A stretch of DNA of 64,000 nt from the NCBI RefSeq assembly GCF_000938255.1, contig NZ_JYMR01000018.1, positions 1 through 64,000 of the forward strand, given 5' to 3'. The stretch is from Bradyrhizobium sp. LTSP849. GTDB lineage: Bacteria; Pseudomonadota; Alphaproteobacteria; Rhizobiales; Xanthobacteraceae. The notes under the pieces are model-generated. The model saw only the letters and a program-made list of their open reading frames with translations, had not been told where the DNA came from and did not search any database. The position numbers and the translations under genes are program-made. Shown piece after piece: positions 51,533-61,638 of this stretch. The first letter of the stretch is position 1. Every line of letters starts with the position of its first letter.

Positions 51533-52852
51533 TCAATGCGCCATCATGCGCGTCGGCAGCCACGTCGCCAGCAGCGGGAACGCGATCAAAATCACCAGCC
51601 GCACCAGGTCGGTCGCCACGAACGGGATCACGCCCTTGAAGATGGTGGAGAAGGATACGTCCTTCACCACGCTCTTGATGACAAAGACGTTCATGCCGAC
51701 CGGCGGATGGATCAGGCCGAGCTCGACGGTCATCACGATGATGACGCCGAACCAGATCGGATCGAAGCCGAGATGCATGATGACGGGAAAGATGATCGGT
51801 ACCGTGAGGATGATCATCGCCATGGCGTCCATCAGGCAGCCGAGCACGAGGTACATCACCATGATCAGCGCCAGCACGCCGTAGGGGCCGAGGCCGAGGC
51901 CGGTCAAAATTTCCGTCACCTTCTGCGGGGTCTGCGTCACCGTGAGGAAATAGCCGAAGATCAACGCGCCGATCAGCACGGTGAAGACGGCCGCCGCGGT
52001 GCGCGTTGCTTGCAACAGCGACGCAAAGATCTTCTCGCGGTCGAGCCGCCCTGTGACCACGCCGATGATGAAGGCGCCGGTGGCACCGACACCGCCGGCT
52101 TCCGTCGGCGTAAAGCGCGGCAGGAAGGGCAGGCCGTAGAGGCCACCGATGACGAAGACGAACAGCAGCACGGGTGCCCAGATGTCCTTCAATCCGGCAA
52201 AGCGCTCGCGCCATGGCAGCACCTTGCCCTTGGGCAAAAAGTCTGGCCGGAAATAGCCGATCAGGAAGATCGTGATCATGTACATCGTCATCGCGAGCAG
52301 GCCAGGGATGATGCCGGCGATGAAGAGTTTTCCGATGTCCTGCTCGGTGATGATGCCGTAGACCGCAAGCACGGTGGAGGGCGGAAGCATCGCACCCAGC
52401 GTGCCTCCCGCTGCGATCACGCCCGTGGCGAACGATTGCGGATAGCCGAAGCGGCGCATCTCAGGGTAAGCGACCGCGGAGAAGGTTGCGGCAGTCGCCA
52501 CCGACGAGCCGCAGATTGCGGCGAAGCCGCCGCAGGCGCCGACGGTGGCGATGCCGAGGCCGCCGCGCAAATGCCCGACAAAGCCGTTGGCGGCGCGGAA
52601 CAGCTCGCGGCTCATGCCGGAATTGCTGACGAAGGAGCCCATCAGCAAAAACATCGGGATGACGCCGAAGGTGTAGTCGGTGACCGTGCGCATTGAGGTC
52701 TGGCCGACCAGCTTCAGCGCCGGCGTTGCGCCGACCAGATAGGTGAAGCCGGAGACGCCGACGAGGCCCATGGCCATGCCGACGGGCACGCGCAGCAGCA
52801 TCAACGCGAACAGGGAAACGAAGCCGAGAACGGCGACGGCGTCAGTGCTCAT
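51533..52852 (-). CDS. TRAP transporter large permease (DctM-type)
   Basis: 439-aa polytopic membrane protein with about 12 hydrophobic segments and DctM patterns (LLRVPVGMAMGLVGVSGF, GSSVATAATFSAVAYPEM, GGTLGAMLPPSTVLAVYGI, MTVELGLIHPPVGMNVFVI). It carries out Na+-coupled solute import with DctP and DctQ. It starts 2 bases after the dctQ stop. Confidence 0.92.
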   Translation of the reverse strand: MSTDAVAVLGFVSLFALMLLRVPVGMAMGLVGVSGFTYLVGATPALKLVGQTSMRTVTDYTFGVIPMFLLMGSFVSNSGMSRELFRAANGFVGHLRGGLGIATVGACGGFAAICGSSVATAATFSAVAYPEMRRFGYPQSFATGVIAAGGTLGAMLPPSTVLAVYGIITEQDIGKLFIAGIIPGLLAMTMYMITIFLIGYFRPDFLPKGKVLPWRERFAGLKDIWAPVLLFVFVIGGLYGLPFLPRFTPTEAGGVGATGAFIIGVVTGRLDREKIFASLLQATRTAAAVFTVLIGALIFGYFLTVTQTPQKVTEILTGLGLGPYGVLALIMVMYLVLGCLMDAMAMIILTVPIIFPVIMHLGFDPIWFGVIIVMTVELGLIHPPVGMNVFVIKSVVKDVSFSTIFKGVIPFVATDLVRLVILIAFPLLATWLPTRMMAH

Positions 52853-52854
52853 GA

Positions 52855-53364
52855 TTACTCCGTCGCCTTCAGCTTGGGGTCGTGCATTTCTTCGGGATGG
52901 AAGATCAGCCGGTAGGTGCGGATTGCGATCAGCAGCACGGCCGAGACGTCACCGATCCAGGCGATCGCGAAGAACGGCCAGGTCGGCATGTGCATGTCGA
53001 AGGTCTGGACGTTGTCGTTGTAGGTGCCGCGGACTTTGTCAAACAAGGTCCATGTCTGCACGGTCACGACGAACAGCAGCACCAACGTTGCGAACACGTC
53101 GATCCAGCGCTGATAGCGCGGGCTCGAATTGGCCCAGATCAGGTCGACCGTGATGTGGGTGCCGCGATAGGAGGTCGCCGCGATGCCCCAGAAGATGAGG
53201 ATGCCGAGCAGCATGCGGCCGATGTCGAAAGAGTCGGGGATCGCATAATTCAGCGTGTTGCGCAGCAGCACCGACAGGAAGATGTCGAGCGCGACGATGC
53301 CGACGAAGCCGGCCGCGATCCATTCGATCGCATCGATAAAGCGATCCATCCAGGCGCGCTTCAT
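52855..53364 (-). CDS. TRAP transporter small permease (DctQ-type)
   Basis: 169 aa with four hydrophobic segments and the DctQ pattern (IAAGFVGIVALDIFLSVLLRNTL, GILIFWGIAATSYRGTHITVDLIW, RWIDVFATLVLLFVVTVQTW). Forms the membrane complex with DctM. It follows dctP after a hairpin-containing gap. Confidence 0.9.
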   Translation of the reverse strand: MKRAWMDRFIDAIEWIAAGFVGIVALDIFLSVLLRNTLNYAIPDSFDIGRMLLGILIFWGIAATSYRGTHITVDLIWANSSPRYQRWIDVFATLVLLFVVTVQTWTLFDKVRGTYNDNVQTFDMHMPTWPFFAIAWIGDVSAVLLIAIRTYRLIFHPEEMHDPKLKATE

Positions 53365-53391
53365 GGGTGGAAGGTCCTCAAGGTGGCAGGA

Positions 53392-53423
53392 AAACGGCGG
53401 CGGGACGATTCCCGCCGCCGTTT
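53392..53423 (-). terminator. attenuator/terminator hairpin between dctP and dctQ
   Basis: aaacggcggcggga (53392-53405) / tcccgccgccgttt (53410-53423): perfect 14-bp stem, 4-base loop, with a short T-run on the minus strand. It would let some transcripts stop after dctP so that the binding protein exceeds the permeases. Confidence 0.7.
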
Positions 53424-53438
53424 CTGTTTCGGTGAAAA

Positions 53439-54455
53439 CTACTCCGCCAGCGCGTTGTACTTCTTCAGCGACGCCTTCAAATCGGCCAGTGCTGCGTCCG
53501 GGTCGGCGCCGGCCTTCTTGGCACCGTCACCCCAGGTCTTGACCAGCGGATCGGCGGCCTTCTTCCAGGCGGCGGTCTGGTCCGGCGTCAGCTTGTAGAC
53601 CTCGTGGCCCTCTTCCGCCTTGACCTTGTCGACACCGGCGTCCTCGAACTTGCCCCAGTACTCGCCGACCACGCCGGCCATCTCGGTCGTGCAGTTCTTG
53701 TCGATCGCGGCCTTCTGCTTGTCGGACATCGAATTGTATTTGTCCTTGTTGATCACGAACACGAAGGTCGTGGTGTAGAGCGGCGCCTCCATGTGGTACT
53801 TCGTGACCTTGTCGATGCCGAACAGCACCAGCGAGCCCCAGGGGAAGGTGACGCCGTCGGCGACGCCGCGCTCGATGATGTCGCGCACTTCAGGCGCAGA
53901 GGACTGCACATTGGTGCCGCCGAGCGAGGTGACGAAGTTCGCCATGGTGGCGTGGGCAGGACGGATCTTCAGGCCCTTCACGTCCTCCGGCATCACGATC
54001 TTCTTGGTGCGGGAGTGGAAGGAAGAGGGCGAGTGGACGAAGGCGAGGCAGTATTTGACGTCCTTCATCTCCTTCTCGGCATATTTGCGATACCAGGCGT
54101 CGAGCCCCATCGAGCCGCCCTTGGCGTCGGAGATCAGGAACGGCAATTCGCCGGCGCCGATAATCGGGAAGCGGCCGGGCTGGTAGCCGGGATTGACATA
54201 GGTGACGTCGGCGATGCCGTCGCGCGCCATGTCGTAATGGTCGAAGGCCTTGCCGAGCTGCTGGGCCGGAAACACCTTGCCCTTGATGGTGCCGCCGGAG
54301 TCCCTCTCCACGGCGGCCGCCCAGTCTTCCAGCGATTTTTGCAGCGGATGCGAGGCCGGCACCCAGTGCGAGATCTTGAGATCGAAGGTCTTGTCCTGTG
54401 CGAACGCAGGCGTCACGCTTGCTGCCAGCAGCAAAGCCAGACAGGCTTTTCTCAT
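53439..54455 (-). CDS. TRAP transporter substrate-binding protein (DctP-type)
   Basis: 338 aa from the ATG at 54455 behind GAGGGAGAG; a longer frame starting at 54575 lacks a signal sequence. Signal peptide RKACLALLLAASVTPAFAQ. Binding-protein landmarks: FDLKISHWVPASHPLQKSLE, KVFPAQQLGKAFDHYDMARDG, GLKIRPAHATMANFVTSLGGT (with the conserved arginine). The ligand is probably an organic acid; divergence from pobA suggests an aromatic acid. Confidence 0.9.
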   Translation of the reverse strand: MRKACLALLLAASVTPAFAQDKTFDLKISHWVPASHPLQKSLEDWAAAVERDSGGTIKGKVFPAQQLGKAFDHYDMARDGIADVTYVNPGYQPGRFPIIGAGELPFLISDAKGGSMGLDAWYRKYAEKEMKDVKYCLAFVHSPSSFHSRTKKIVMPEDVKGLKIRPAHATMANFVTSLGGTNVQSSAPEVRDIIERGVADGVTFPWGSLVLFGIDKVTKYHMEAPLYTTTFVFVINKDKYNSMSDKQKAAIDKNCTTEMAGVVGEYWGKFEDAGVDKVKAEEGHEVYKLTPDQTAAWKKAADPLVKTWGDGAKKAGADPDAALADLKASLKKYNALAE

Positions 54456-55892
<1,437 letters not shown>

Positions 55893-55899
55893 GACCGTG

Positions 55900-55991
55900 C
55901 CGTAGGATGGGCAAAGCGAAGCGTGCCCACCACTTTTGGCTTCGCAGCGAATTGGTGGGCACGGCGCGATGCGCCTTTGCCCACCCTACGG
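55900..55991. repeat. intergenic palindromic repeat (ccgtaggatgggcaaag type)
   Basis: Arm 55900-55932 (ccgtaggatgggcaaagcga...) and arm 55953-55991 (ending ctttgcccaccctacgg) form a large imperfect hairpin. I recall this motif as common between bradyrhizobial genes. It follows the pobA stop by eight bases and probably helps end the transcript. Confidence 0.8.
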
Positions 55992-56116
55992 ATTCTGCGC
56001 TCGCAGCGCCGAGCATCATTTCAAACACCCGCGCAAATTCCGTTTTAAACTTTGTAGGCGGTGAAACTGTCATCCACATCGCGTTCAATGATCTCAGCCA
56101 ACGACGCGAGACAGCC

Positions 56117-56536
56117 ATGACTAGCACGGACATCCCCGCCGGCTTCGAGCCGCATTTCCGGAAATCACCGCTCACAGATCCCTGGGAGCCGCTCTATTCC
56201 AGGAAGACCGAAAAGGGCGTCACTGTGGGATTGCGGCTGGCGACGCCCCACACCAACTCGCGCGGCCTGATCCATGGTGGATTAATCGCGGCGCTGGCCG
56301 ATGCCGCCATGGGCTATAGCTGCGCGCAGGCGACGGGGTGGACGACGTCGTTCGTCACGATCTCGCTGTCGGTCGACTATATCGGCGCGGGCGAAATCGG
56401 CCAATGGCTTGCGGTCGAAGGTGAGGCGATCAAGACCGGCAGCACGATTTGTTTCGCGCAGAGCCTGATCAAGGCCGACGGCACCGTGATTGCGCGCGCC
56501 AGCGGTACGTTTCGCGTCGTGCCGAAGAAGGGGTGA
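56117..56536 (+). CDS. PaaI-family hotdog thioesterase
   Basis: 139 aa from the ATG at 56117. The hotdog motif with the catalytic region NSRGLIHGGLIAALADAAMGYS (HGG-D pattern) is diagnostic; SLSVDYIGAGEIGQWLAVEGEAI and VIARASGTFRVVP complete the fold. It would hydrolyse acyl- or aryl-CoA thioesters, possibly dead-end CoA esters of aromatic catabolism. The frame extends upstream into pobA without similarity. Confidence 0.85.
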   Translation: MTSTDIPAGFEPHFRKSPLTDPWEPLYSRKTEKGVTVGLRLATPHTNSRGLIHGGLIAALADAAMGYSCAQATGWTTSFVTISLSVDYIGAGEIGQWLAVEGEAIKTGSTICFAQSLIKADGTVIARASGTFRVVPKKG

Positions 56537-56542
56537 CGCTCG

Positions 56543-57427
56543 TCACCCAAACTTCCACTCCGCAGTCTCCACCACGAGATCGATGAACGCACGCACCTTG
56601 GCCGAGAGCAGGCGCGAGGTCGGGTAGACGATGTGGATCGGCAGCACCGGCTGCTCGTATTTTGCCAGCACGATTTTCAGCCGCCCGCGCTTCAAGCCCT
56701 CGGCGGCCTGATAGGCCAGCACGCGCGTCACACCGCCGCCAGCTTCGGCATATTGCAGGGCGGCGTCGGCGCTGTTGCTGATGAAGCGGGGAGACGGCGT
56801 CACCTCGAAGTCGTGGCCGTCGCGCAGGAAGCGCCACGCGATCGAGGGGCCGAACAGGATGGTCTGGTGCTCCAGCAATGCCTACGGAGTCTTCGGCTCG
56901 CCATGGCGCTTCAGGTAGCCGGGCGCGGCGACGACGATCCGCCGCATCTCGCCGACCTGGCGCGCGACCAGCGAGGAATCGGCGAGATGGCCGATCCGCA
57001 CCGCGGCGTCGACGGCATCTTCCACGAGATTGACGAGGTTGTCCGAGAGCCGCAATTCGCAGGCGACCTCGGGATAACGCTTGAGATAGGCCGTCATCAA
57101 CGGTCCGACATGCAATCGGCCGAAGCCGACCGGGGCCGACACCACCAGGCGCCCGCTCGGCCGGTTGCGCTCCTCCCGCGCGGAGCCGTCGGCCTCTTCG
57201 ACATCGGCGAGGATCTGCCGGGCGCGCTCGAGATAGCGCGTACCGACGTCGGTCAGCGTCACCTGCCGCGTGGTCCGCTGCAACAGCCGTGCGCCGAGAT
57301 GTTCTTCCAGCGCCGCGATCAGCCGGGTCACCGCCGAGGGCGACAGCCGCAGCTTGCGCGCCGCCGGCGCAAAGCCGCGTAGGTCGGCGACGGTGACGAA
57401 GACATGCATGGCTTCGAGGCGGTCCAT
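56543..57427 (-). pseudogene. LysR-family regulator interrupted by an in-frame amber codon
   Basis: One continuous frame of 294 residues plus an internal TAG at 56882-56884. The N-terminal part (from ATG 57427) holds the LysR winged helix (DRLEAMHVFVTVADLRGF, LSPSAVTRLIAALEEHLG) and the first half of the effector domain ending GEPKTP. The part after the stop (ALLEHQTILFG... VRAFIDLVVETAEW) completes the effector domain in the same frame. LysR proteins normally have Glu, Ala or Gln at this position, so a single base change (GAG or CAG to TAG) explains it. Either a recent pseudogene, a sequencing error or suppressed readthrough. Confidence 0.85.
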
Positions 57428-57433
57428 AGCATT

Positions 57434-57450
57434 ATTGCATATATTGCAAT
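57434..57450. promoter_or_regulatory. LysR-type binding palindrome
   Basis: attgca tatat tgcaat is a perfect 17-bp inverted repeat containing the LysR consensus T-N11-A. It lies 7 bases upstream of the broken lysR ATG and about 100 bases before the divergent PNPOx-like gene, the expected control site for both. Confidence 0.7.
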
Positions 57451-57548
57451 GATGAAGTGTCAAGCGGGCTGATTGTTTTAGCGGTCGAAAGGTCCATTTT
57501 AGCCAGCGAAAGACGCAGAGATGCGCCGGAATTTTCAGGAGATGTCCG

Positions 57549-58181
57549 ATGACAGCAGCAGCGCGTATTTATGCCAGCGATGTGGCCTTTACGCCGGCCG
57601 TAAAGTCGATCCAGACCCGCAAAGGCTCGCGCGAGGCCTATGCCCGTGCCGAGCAGCACGGCTGGCGCACCGAGGTCGACGAGAAACTGGCTGGGTTCCT
57701 GGCAGATGCGAACAGCTTCTATTTCGCTACCGCCTCGGCGGACGGGCAGCCCTACATCCAGCATCGCGGCGGCCCGAAGGGCTTTCTCAAGGTGCTGGAC
57801 AAGCAGACGCTCGCCTTTGCCGACTACGCCGGCAACCAGCAATTTCTCTCCCAAGGGAATCTCACGGAGAATCCCAAGGCCTACATTTTCATCATGGACT
57901 ACGCCCATCGCCGCCGGGTGAAGATCTGGGGCGAGGCGCGCGTGATCGAGGACGACGACGCTCTGACGGAGTCCCTGATGCCGAAAGGTTACCGGGCGCG
58001 GCCCGAGCAGGTGATCGTGTTCAAGATCGCCGCCTGGGACACCAACTGCCCACAGCACATTCCGCAAAAGTTCGACGCCGCGGATGTCGCGGCCGCGCTG
58101 GCGGCACGGGATCAGCGCATCGCGGAGCTGGAAGCGCAGGTTGCGGCGCTGAAGGGGCAGGCGACGGGAGAAGAGAGCTAG
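57549..58181 (+). CDS. pyridoxamine 5'-phosphate oxidase-like FMN protein
   Basis: 210 aa with the split-barrel flavoprotein fold (FYFATASADGQPYIQHRGGPKGFLKVLD, LAFADYAGNQQFLSQGNL, YIFIMDYAHRRRVKIWGEARVIED). The C-terminus adds a short coiled coil (AALAARDQRIAELEAQVAAL). This PNPOx-like group differs from true PdxH and is often divergent from a LysR gene, as here. Ribosome site GGAGATG precedes the ATG. Its stop overlaps that of the convergent AbrB-like gene (ctag). Confidence 0.85.
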   Translation: MTAAARIYASDVAFTPAVKSIQTRKGSREAYARAEQHGWRTEVDEKLAGFLADANSFYFATASADGQPYIQHRGGPKGFLKVLDKQTLAFADYAGNQQFLSQGNLTENPKAYIFIMDYAHRRRVKIWGEARVIEDDDALTESLMPKGYRARPEQVIVFKIAAWDTNCPQHIPQKFDAADVAAALAARDQRIAELEAQVAALKGQATGEES

Positions 58182-59263
58182 TCGTCGACATCGTCCTGCG
58201 TGCGACCAAACAGGTGCACGATGCCTGGCGTTGCGATCGTCACGAACACGAAGCGCGAGAGGTGGTGGGCGCCGACGAAGATCGGGTCGATGTGCAGCGT
58301 CAGTGCCAGCGCCAGCATGGCGTCCATCGCGCCCGGCGCAAAGGCAACGACGACGTCGGAGAATTTCACCTGTGTGGTGAGCGCCACGATGCCGACGAAG
58401 ACGGCGGAGACGGCGATGGCCACGACGAATGAGCCCAGCGCCGCGTTGATGTGGCCGGCGAGCGTCTTGATCCGCATCCGGGCGAAGCGGCTGCCGATCA
58501 AGGCGCCGATACCGACCAGCGCCACGCCGCGCACCCAGTTCGGCAGGCCGCCCTCGACCCAGCCCGCGCCGTGCAGCACGCTGGAGCCGATCATCGCGCC
58601 GAACATCCAGCTCGCCGGAAATTTGATCAGCCGCAAGAGCAGCGATGCCGCCAGCGAGGCGGCGACCAGCTCCAGAAGATCGAGCGGCGAGGCGATCGCC
58701 GTCGTCAGCGACGGCGCGACGGACGGCGCCACCCCCGCGACCGCCAGCACCATCGGCAGCGCCGCGGTGAGGATGATCACACGCATGGTCTGCACCACCG
58801 CGATGCCCGGCAGGTCGGCGCCGCGCTCGACCGCCAGAATCGTGATCTGCGACAGCGCGCCGGGGCTGCCGGCGAGGAAGGCCGAAGTGCGGTCCCAGCC
58901 ATGGACGCGCTGGAGGTAGTAGCTTGAGCCGAAGGTCGAGCAGAATGTCGCCAGAGCCAATAGGCCGATGGTCAGCGGATAGGCGCTGACCTGCTGGATC
59001 AGATGGCGCGAAACGACGGAGCCCAGCGAAATGCCGAGCAGCACCAGCACGGTCTGGGTCAGGAGCGGCGGCACCGAGAGTTGGCGCCCGGCGATCGCAG
59101 CTATGCCGACCGCGATCATCGATCCCGAGATCAAGCCGCCCGGGAGGCCGGCGGCCAGAAACGCCAGGCCGCCGGCTGCGCCGATGACAAGCGTCTCCGC
59201 CGTGCTCAAGAGCTTGGCGCGGCTTGGCCATTCGAACGACAAGGAGGCGGTGATTTGCTTCAC
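58178..59263 (-). CDS. AbrB-family integral membrane protein
   Basis: 361 aa with about ten hydrophobic segments in two duplicated halves, each with a glycine/proline-rich loop (AAGGLAFLAAGLPGGLISGSM and PASWMFGAMIGSSVLHGAG; FLAGSPGALSQITILAVERGADLP and VVAFAPGAMDAMLALALTL). This is the AbrB/YdbI-type membrane family (Pfam AbrB, unrelated to the DNA-binding AbrB). Possible transporter; substrate unknown. Start is a GTG at 59263. Confidence 0.83.
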   Translation of the reverse strand: MKQITASLSFEWPSRAKLLSTAETLVIGAAGGLAFLAAGLPGGLISGSMIAVGIAAIAGRQLSVPPLLTQTVLVLLGISLGSVVSRHLIQQVSAYPLTIGLLALATFCSTFGSSYYLQRVHGWDRTSAFLAGSPGALSQITILAVERGADLPGIAVVQTMRVIILTAALPMVLAVAGVAPSVAPSLTTAIASPLDLLELVAASLAASLLLRLIKFPASWMFGAMIGSSVLHGAGWVEGGLPNWVRGVALVGIGALIGSRFARMRIKTLAGHINAALGSFVVAIAVSAVFVGIVALTTQVKFSDVVVAFAPGAMDAMLALALTLHIDPIFVGAHHLSRFVFVTIATPGIVHLFGRTQDDVDD

Positions 59264-59363
59264 ACCACCTTATTGCAAATCGGCGAGAGGCGCACAATTG
59301 CGGCTGCGTCATGCCGCAATGCGCACGCCTCCCGCCGAAAGGCCGGGGAGATTTGTGACGGAT

Positions 59364-59639
59364 TTACTTCTTGTCGGCAGCCGCGGGCGCAGCCGTGCCG
59401 GCCTTGGCGGTCTTGATGCAGTCGGAGCGGAATTTCTTGCGCTCCTTGCCGTGCAAGCCCTTGGCGTCGGCCTGCTTGGAGCATTCGAGCGATTCGGCCG
59501 AGTGCTCCTTCGGCGCCTTCTTGTCGGTGGTCGCGGCAGCATCGGTCTTGGCGGCCGGCGCGGCGGTCTGCGCGAAGGCGGTGCCGGTGGCGAACAGGGA
59601 GGCAATCGCGACGACGGCGAGGCGGGAGGCGAGGGTCAT
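59364..59639 (-). CDS. PsiF-repeat exported protein
   Basis: 91 aa. Signal peptide SRLAVVAIASLFATGTAFAQ, an Ala/Thr/Lys-rich linker, then one PsiF repeat (LECSKQADAKGLHGKERKKF, ending SDC) with two cysteines, and an Ala/Lys tail. PsiF is a phosphate-starvation-inducible periplasmic protein in Escherichia coli; function unknown. Monocistronic. Confidence 0.82.
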   Translation of the reverse strand: MTLASRLAVVAIASLFATGTAFAQTAAPAAKTDAAATTDKKAPKEHSAESLECSKQADAKGLHGKERKKFRSDCIKTAKAGTAAPAAADKK

Positions 59640-59826
59640 GATGTTGCTCTTCTTGCGAGAATTGCGGAGGGGCGAGAACCTCGGCCCGCGTTGCTGAACG
59701 CGACATGAATAAAGCTGAACGGCACGATCACTATATTTTTGGCCCGAACGCCATCACTTCCTTGTCGGAAGCCCCCGGCACGCTAGGATAGCAGTCCTCG
59801 TTTTGCTTCCCTGAGGGAGACCAAGG

Positions 59827-60327
59827 ATGACGATACAAACGAAATTATTGTGTGCGGTTGCGGCGTCGGGCTTTGCGGCGCTGGTGGTGGCCGCGCCGGC
59901 GCAAGCCCTGACCTCGCAGGAGTGCAGCGCGAAATATCAAGCGGCCAAGAAGGACGGCTCGCTCGGCACCACGAAGTGGAATGACTTCCGCAAGGCTCAG
60001 TGCGGTGCCGACGCAACGCCGGCCGCGGCACCGACGGCGGCGGCCCCGGCTGCACCCCCGCCTCCTGCCGAGCCGAAGACGGCTGCGAAGAAGGAAGCGG
60101 CTCCCGCAGCCGCCCCGGCGCCGACGATGCCGATGGGCAACGCGGTCTTCCCGAACGCGGTTGATGCGAAATACGCCAAGGAGAGCGCTGGCAAGGCTCG
60201 CCTGCACACCTGTGTCGACCAGTACAATGCCAACAAGACCACCAACGGCAATGCCGGCCTGAAGTGGATCGAAAAGGGCGGCGGCTACTACAGCGAATGC
60301 AACAAGAAGCTGAAGGGCGCCGCCTGA
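59827..60327 (+). CDS. exported Pro/Ala-rich protein of unknown function
   Basis: 166 aa. Signal peptide ending near APAQALTSQEC; a first Cys-containing segment (CSAKYQAAKKDGSLGTTKWNDFRKAQC minus flanks) with the pattern of small PsiF-like repeats, a central low-complexity Ala/Pro region (about 58-100), and a C-terminal domain with two cysteines (RLHTCVDQYNANKTT, YYSECNKKL). Similar architectures are widespread in bradyrhizobia as I recall, without known function. Confidence 0.7.
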   Translation: MTIQTKLLCAVAASGFAALVVAAPAQALTSQECSAKYQAAKKDGSLGTTKWNDFRKAQCGADATPAAAPTAAAPAAPPPPAEPKTAAKKEAAPAAAPAPTMPMGNAVFPNAVDAKYAKESAGKARLHTCVDQYNANKTTNGNAGLKWIEKGGGYYSECNKKLKGAA

Positions 60328-60379
60328 GGCTTCGACGTGTTGCGGTGGCCGGAGCAAGGCTCCGGCCATTTCGCCCAGA

Positions 60380-60478
60380 GCATGATCCGGAAAAGTGCGC
60401 AGCGGTTTTCCGAAAAGATCATGCTCAAACAATGATCTAAAGCGCGTTGGCGATTAATTCTAATCGCATAGCGCTTTA
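60380..60478. repeat. interspersed palindromic repeat, copy B
   Basis: The core at 60380-60424 (gcatgatccggaaaagtgcg...) is the reverse complement of copy A at 42783-42827 with one mismatch. It continues through taaagcgcg (from 60437) to gcgcttta (60471-60478), the same AAAGCGC boundary seen in copy A. The taa of the outer boundary, read on the minus strand, is the stop of the TetR gene. Confidence 0.88.
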
Positions 60479-61024
60479 GTCTAATAACTTCTCGGCCGAT
60501 TTCGCCACGAGCTGTGACCGCTTGCGCGGGCCGCGCTCGACGAACAAGAGGCTCTGGCCGAAGATGAAGCAGTAGAACAGGAAGGCCTGCGCCTCGGCCT
60601 CCTCCGCTGCCAGCCCGGTCGCCCGATAAAGTTCGGCGACGTGCTTGAGCCGCGCCGCATCCACACTCGTCACGGCTGCCGCGGCCCTCTCGTCGGAACG
60701 CGCCCATTGCCGGATCGCGAGCTCGATCGCCATGCCCTCCGGATTGAGCCGCTCCGAATAGAGCTGGATCATGGCCTTTAGCCGCTCGCGAGGCTCCTGC
60801 CCGTCGAGGCTGGTCTGCTGCGCGATGGCCGCCGTGCGACCCTCGCTCCAGCGCGCCAGCATGACGTCAAGCAGCGCAGAGCGGTCGGCGAAACGGCGGT
60901 AGAAACCACCCTTGGTGACGCCCAGGTTCTTGGCGAGCACCTCGACCCGCACCCCCTCGACGCCTGCGCGAGCCAGTTCGGTAAACCCGGCCTCGACCCA
61001 GACATCGCCCTTGCCGTCGCTCAT
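60476..61024 (-). CDS. TetR-family transcriptional regulator
   Basis: 182 aa with the TetR helix-turn-helix at about 12-55 (AGVEGVRVEVLAKNLGVTKGGFYRRFADRS-type sequence) and a helical ligand domain. It is divergent from a hotdog thioesterase gene, and two copies of a TTGATACG-N4-CGTATCAA-type site lie between them, so it very likely represses itself and that gene. Its stop codon is contributed by repeat copy B. Confidence 0.9.
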   Translation of the reverse strand: MSDGKGDVWVEAGFTELARAGVEGVRVEVLAKNLGVTKGGFYRRFADRSALLDVMLARWSEGRTAAIAQQTSLDGQEPRERLKAMIQLYSERLNPEGMAIELAIRQWARSDERAAAAVTSVDAARLKHVAELYRATGLAAEEAEAQAFLFYCFIFGQSLLFVERGPRKRSQLVAKSAEKLLD

Positions 61025-61044
61025 GAAGGAAGCCTCACCAGTTC

Positions 61045-61100
61045 TTGATACGGTGCCGTATTGCTAACGCGCCCCGGCGTTGATACGCTACCGTATCAAA
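61045..61100. promoter_or_regulatory. two tandem TetR-type operators
   Basis: Site 1, ttgatacggtgccgtattgc (61045-61064), and site 2, ttgatacgctaccgtatcaa (61081-61100). Site 2 has perfect 8-bp arms around a 4-base spacer; site 1 matches six of eight. Both are in the 95-base divergent region, so both promoters are probably covered. Confidence 0.8.
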
Positions 61101-61119
61101 ATATAAAGGGGGAATTGCG

Positions 61120-61596
61120 ATGGCTGCGTTCGAGCCGAAAAACCCTGGCTACCGCGCGGCGGCCGTCGCGATGTTCGACGGTCAGCCGGCGATGCGCACG
61201 CTCGGCATCGTGATCGTCCGCCTTGGACCGGGCGAGGTCGAGCTGGCAATGCTGCATTCGCAGGCTTTCACGCAACAGAACGGTTTTGTCCATGCCGGCA
61301 TCATCACCGCAGGGCTCGACAATGCCTGCGGCGTTGCTGCCTTCACCCTGATGCCGCACGAGGCCGACATCCTCACCGTCGAGTTCAAGACCACGCTATT
61401 GGCGCCCGCCCGCGGCGAGCGTTTTGTGTTCAAGGCCGACGTGATCAAGCCTGGCCGCACGCTGACCTTCTGCGAGGCCAAGGCGTTTGCCGAGCACGAC
61501 GGCAAGACCACGCTGATCGCCACCATGACCGGCACGCTGATGGCGATGTTGCCTCGCGTTGCGGCTCCAACGGCCGCGACGGCAGTCCACGCATAG
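61120..61596 (+). CDS. PaaI-family hotdog thioesterase under TetR control
   Basis: 158 aa. The hotdog signature QNGFVHAGIITAGLDNACGVAA (HAG-D pattern) lies near residues 51-72, followed by ILTVEFKTTLLAPARGERFVF and LTFCEAKAFAEHDGKTTLIATMTGTLM. Expected to hydrolyse an acyl- or aryl-CoA. Preceded by GGGGGAA. Divergent from the TetR gene. Confidence 0.85.
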   Translation: MAAFEPKNPGYRAAAVAMFDGQPAMRTLGIVIVRLGPGEVELAMLHSQAFTQQNGFVHAGIITAGLDNACGVAAFTLMPHEADILTVEFKTTLLAPARGERFVFKADVIKPGRTLTFCEAKAFAEHDGKTTLIATMTGTLMAMLPRVAAPTAATAVHA

Positions 61597-61638
61597 CGCG
61601 GCAATTGACAAGCCTGCCGGTGCATCCCTTGATGCGTC

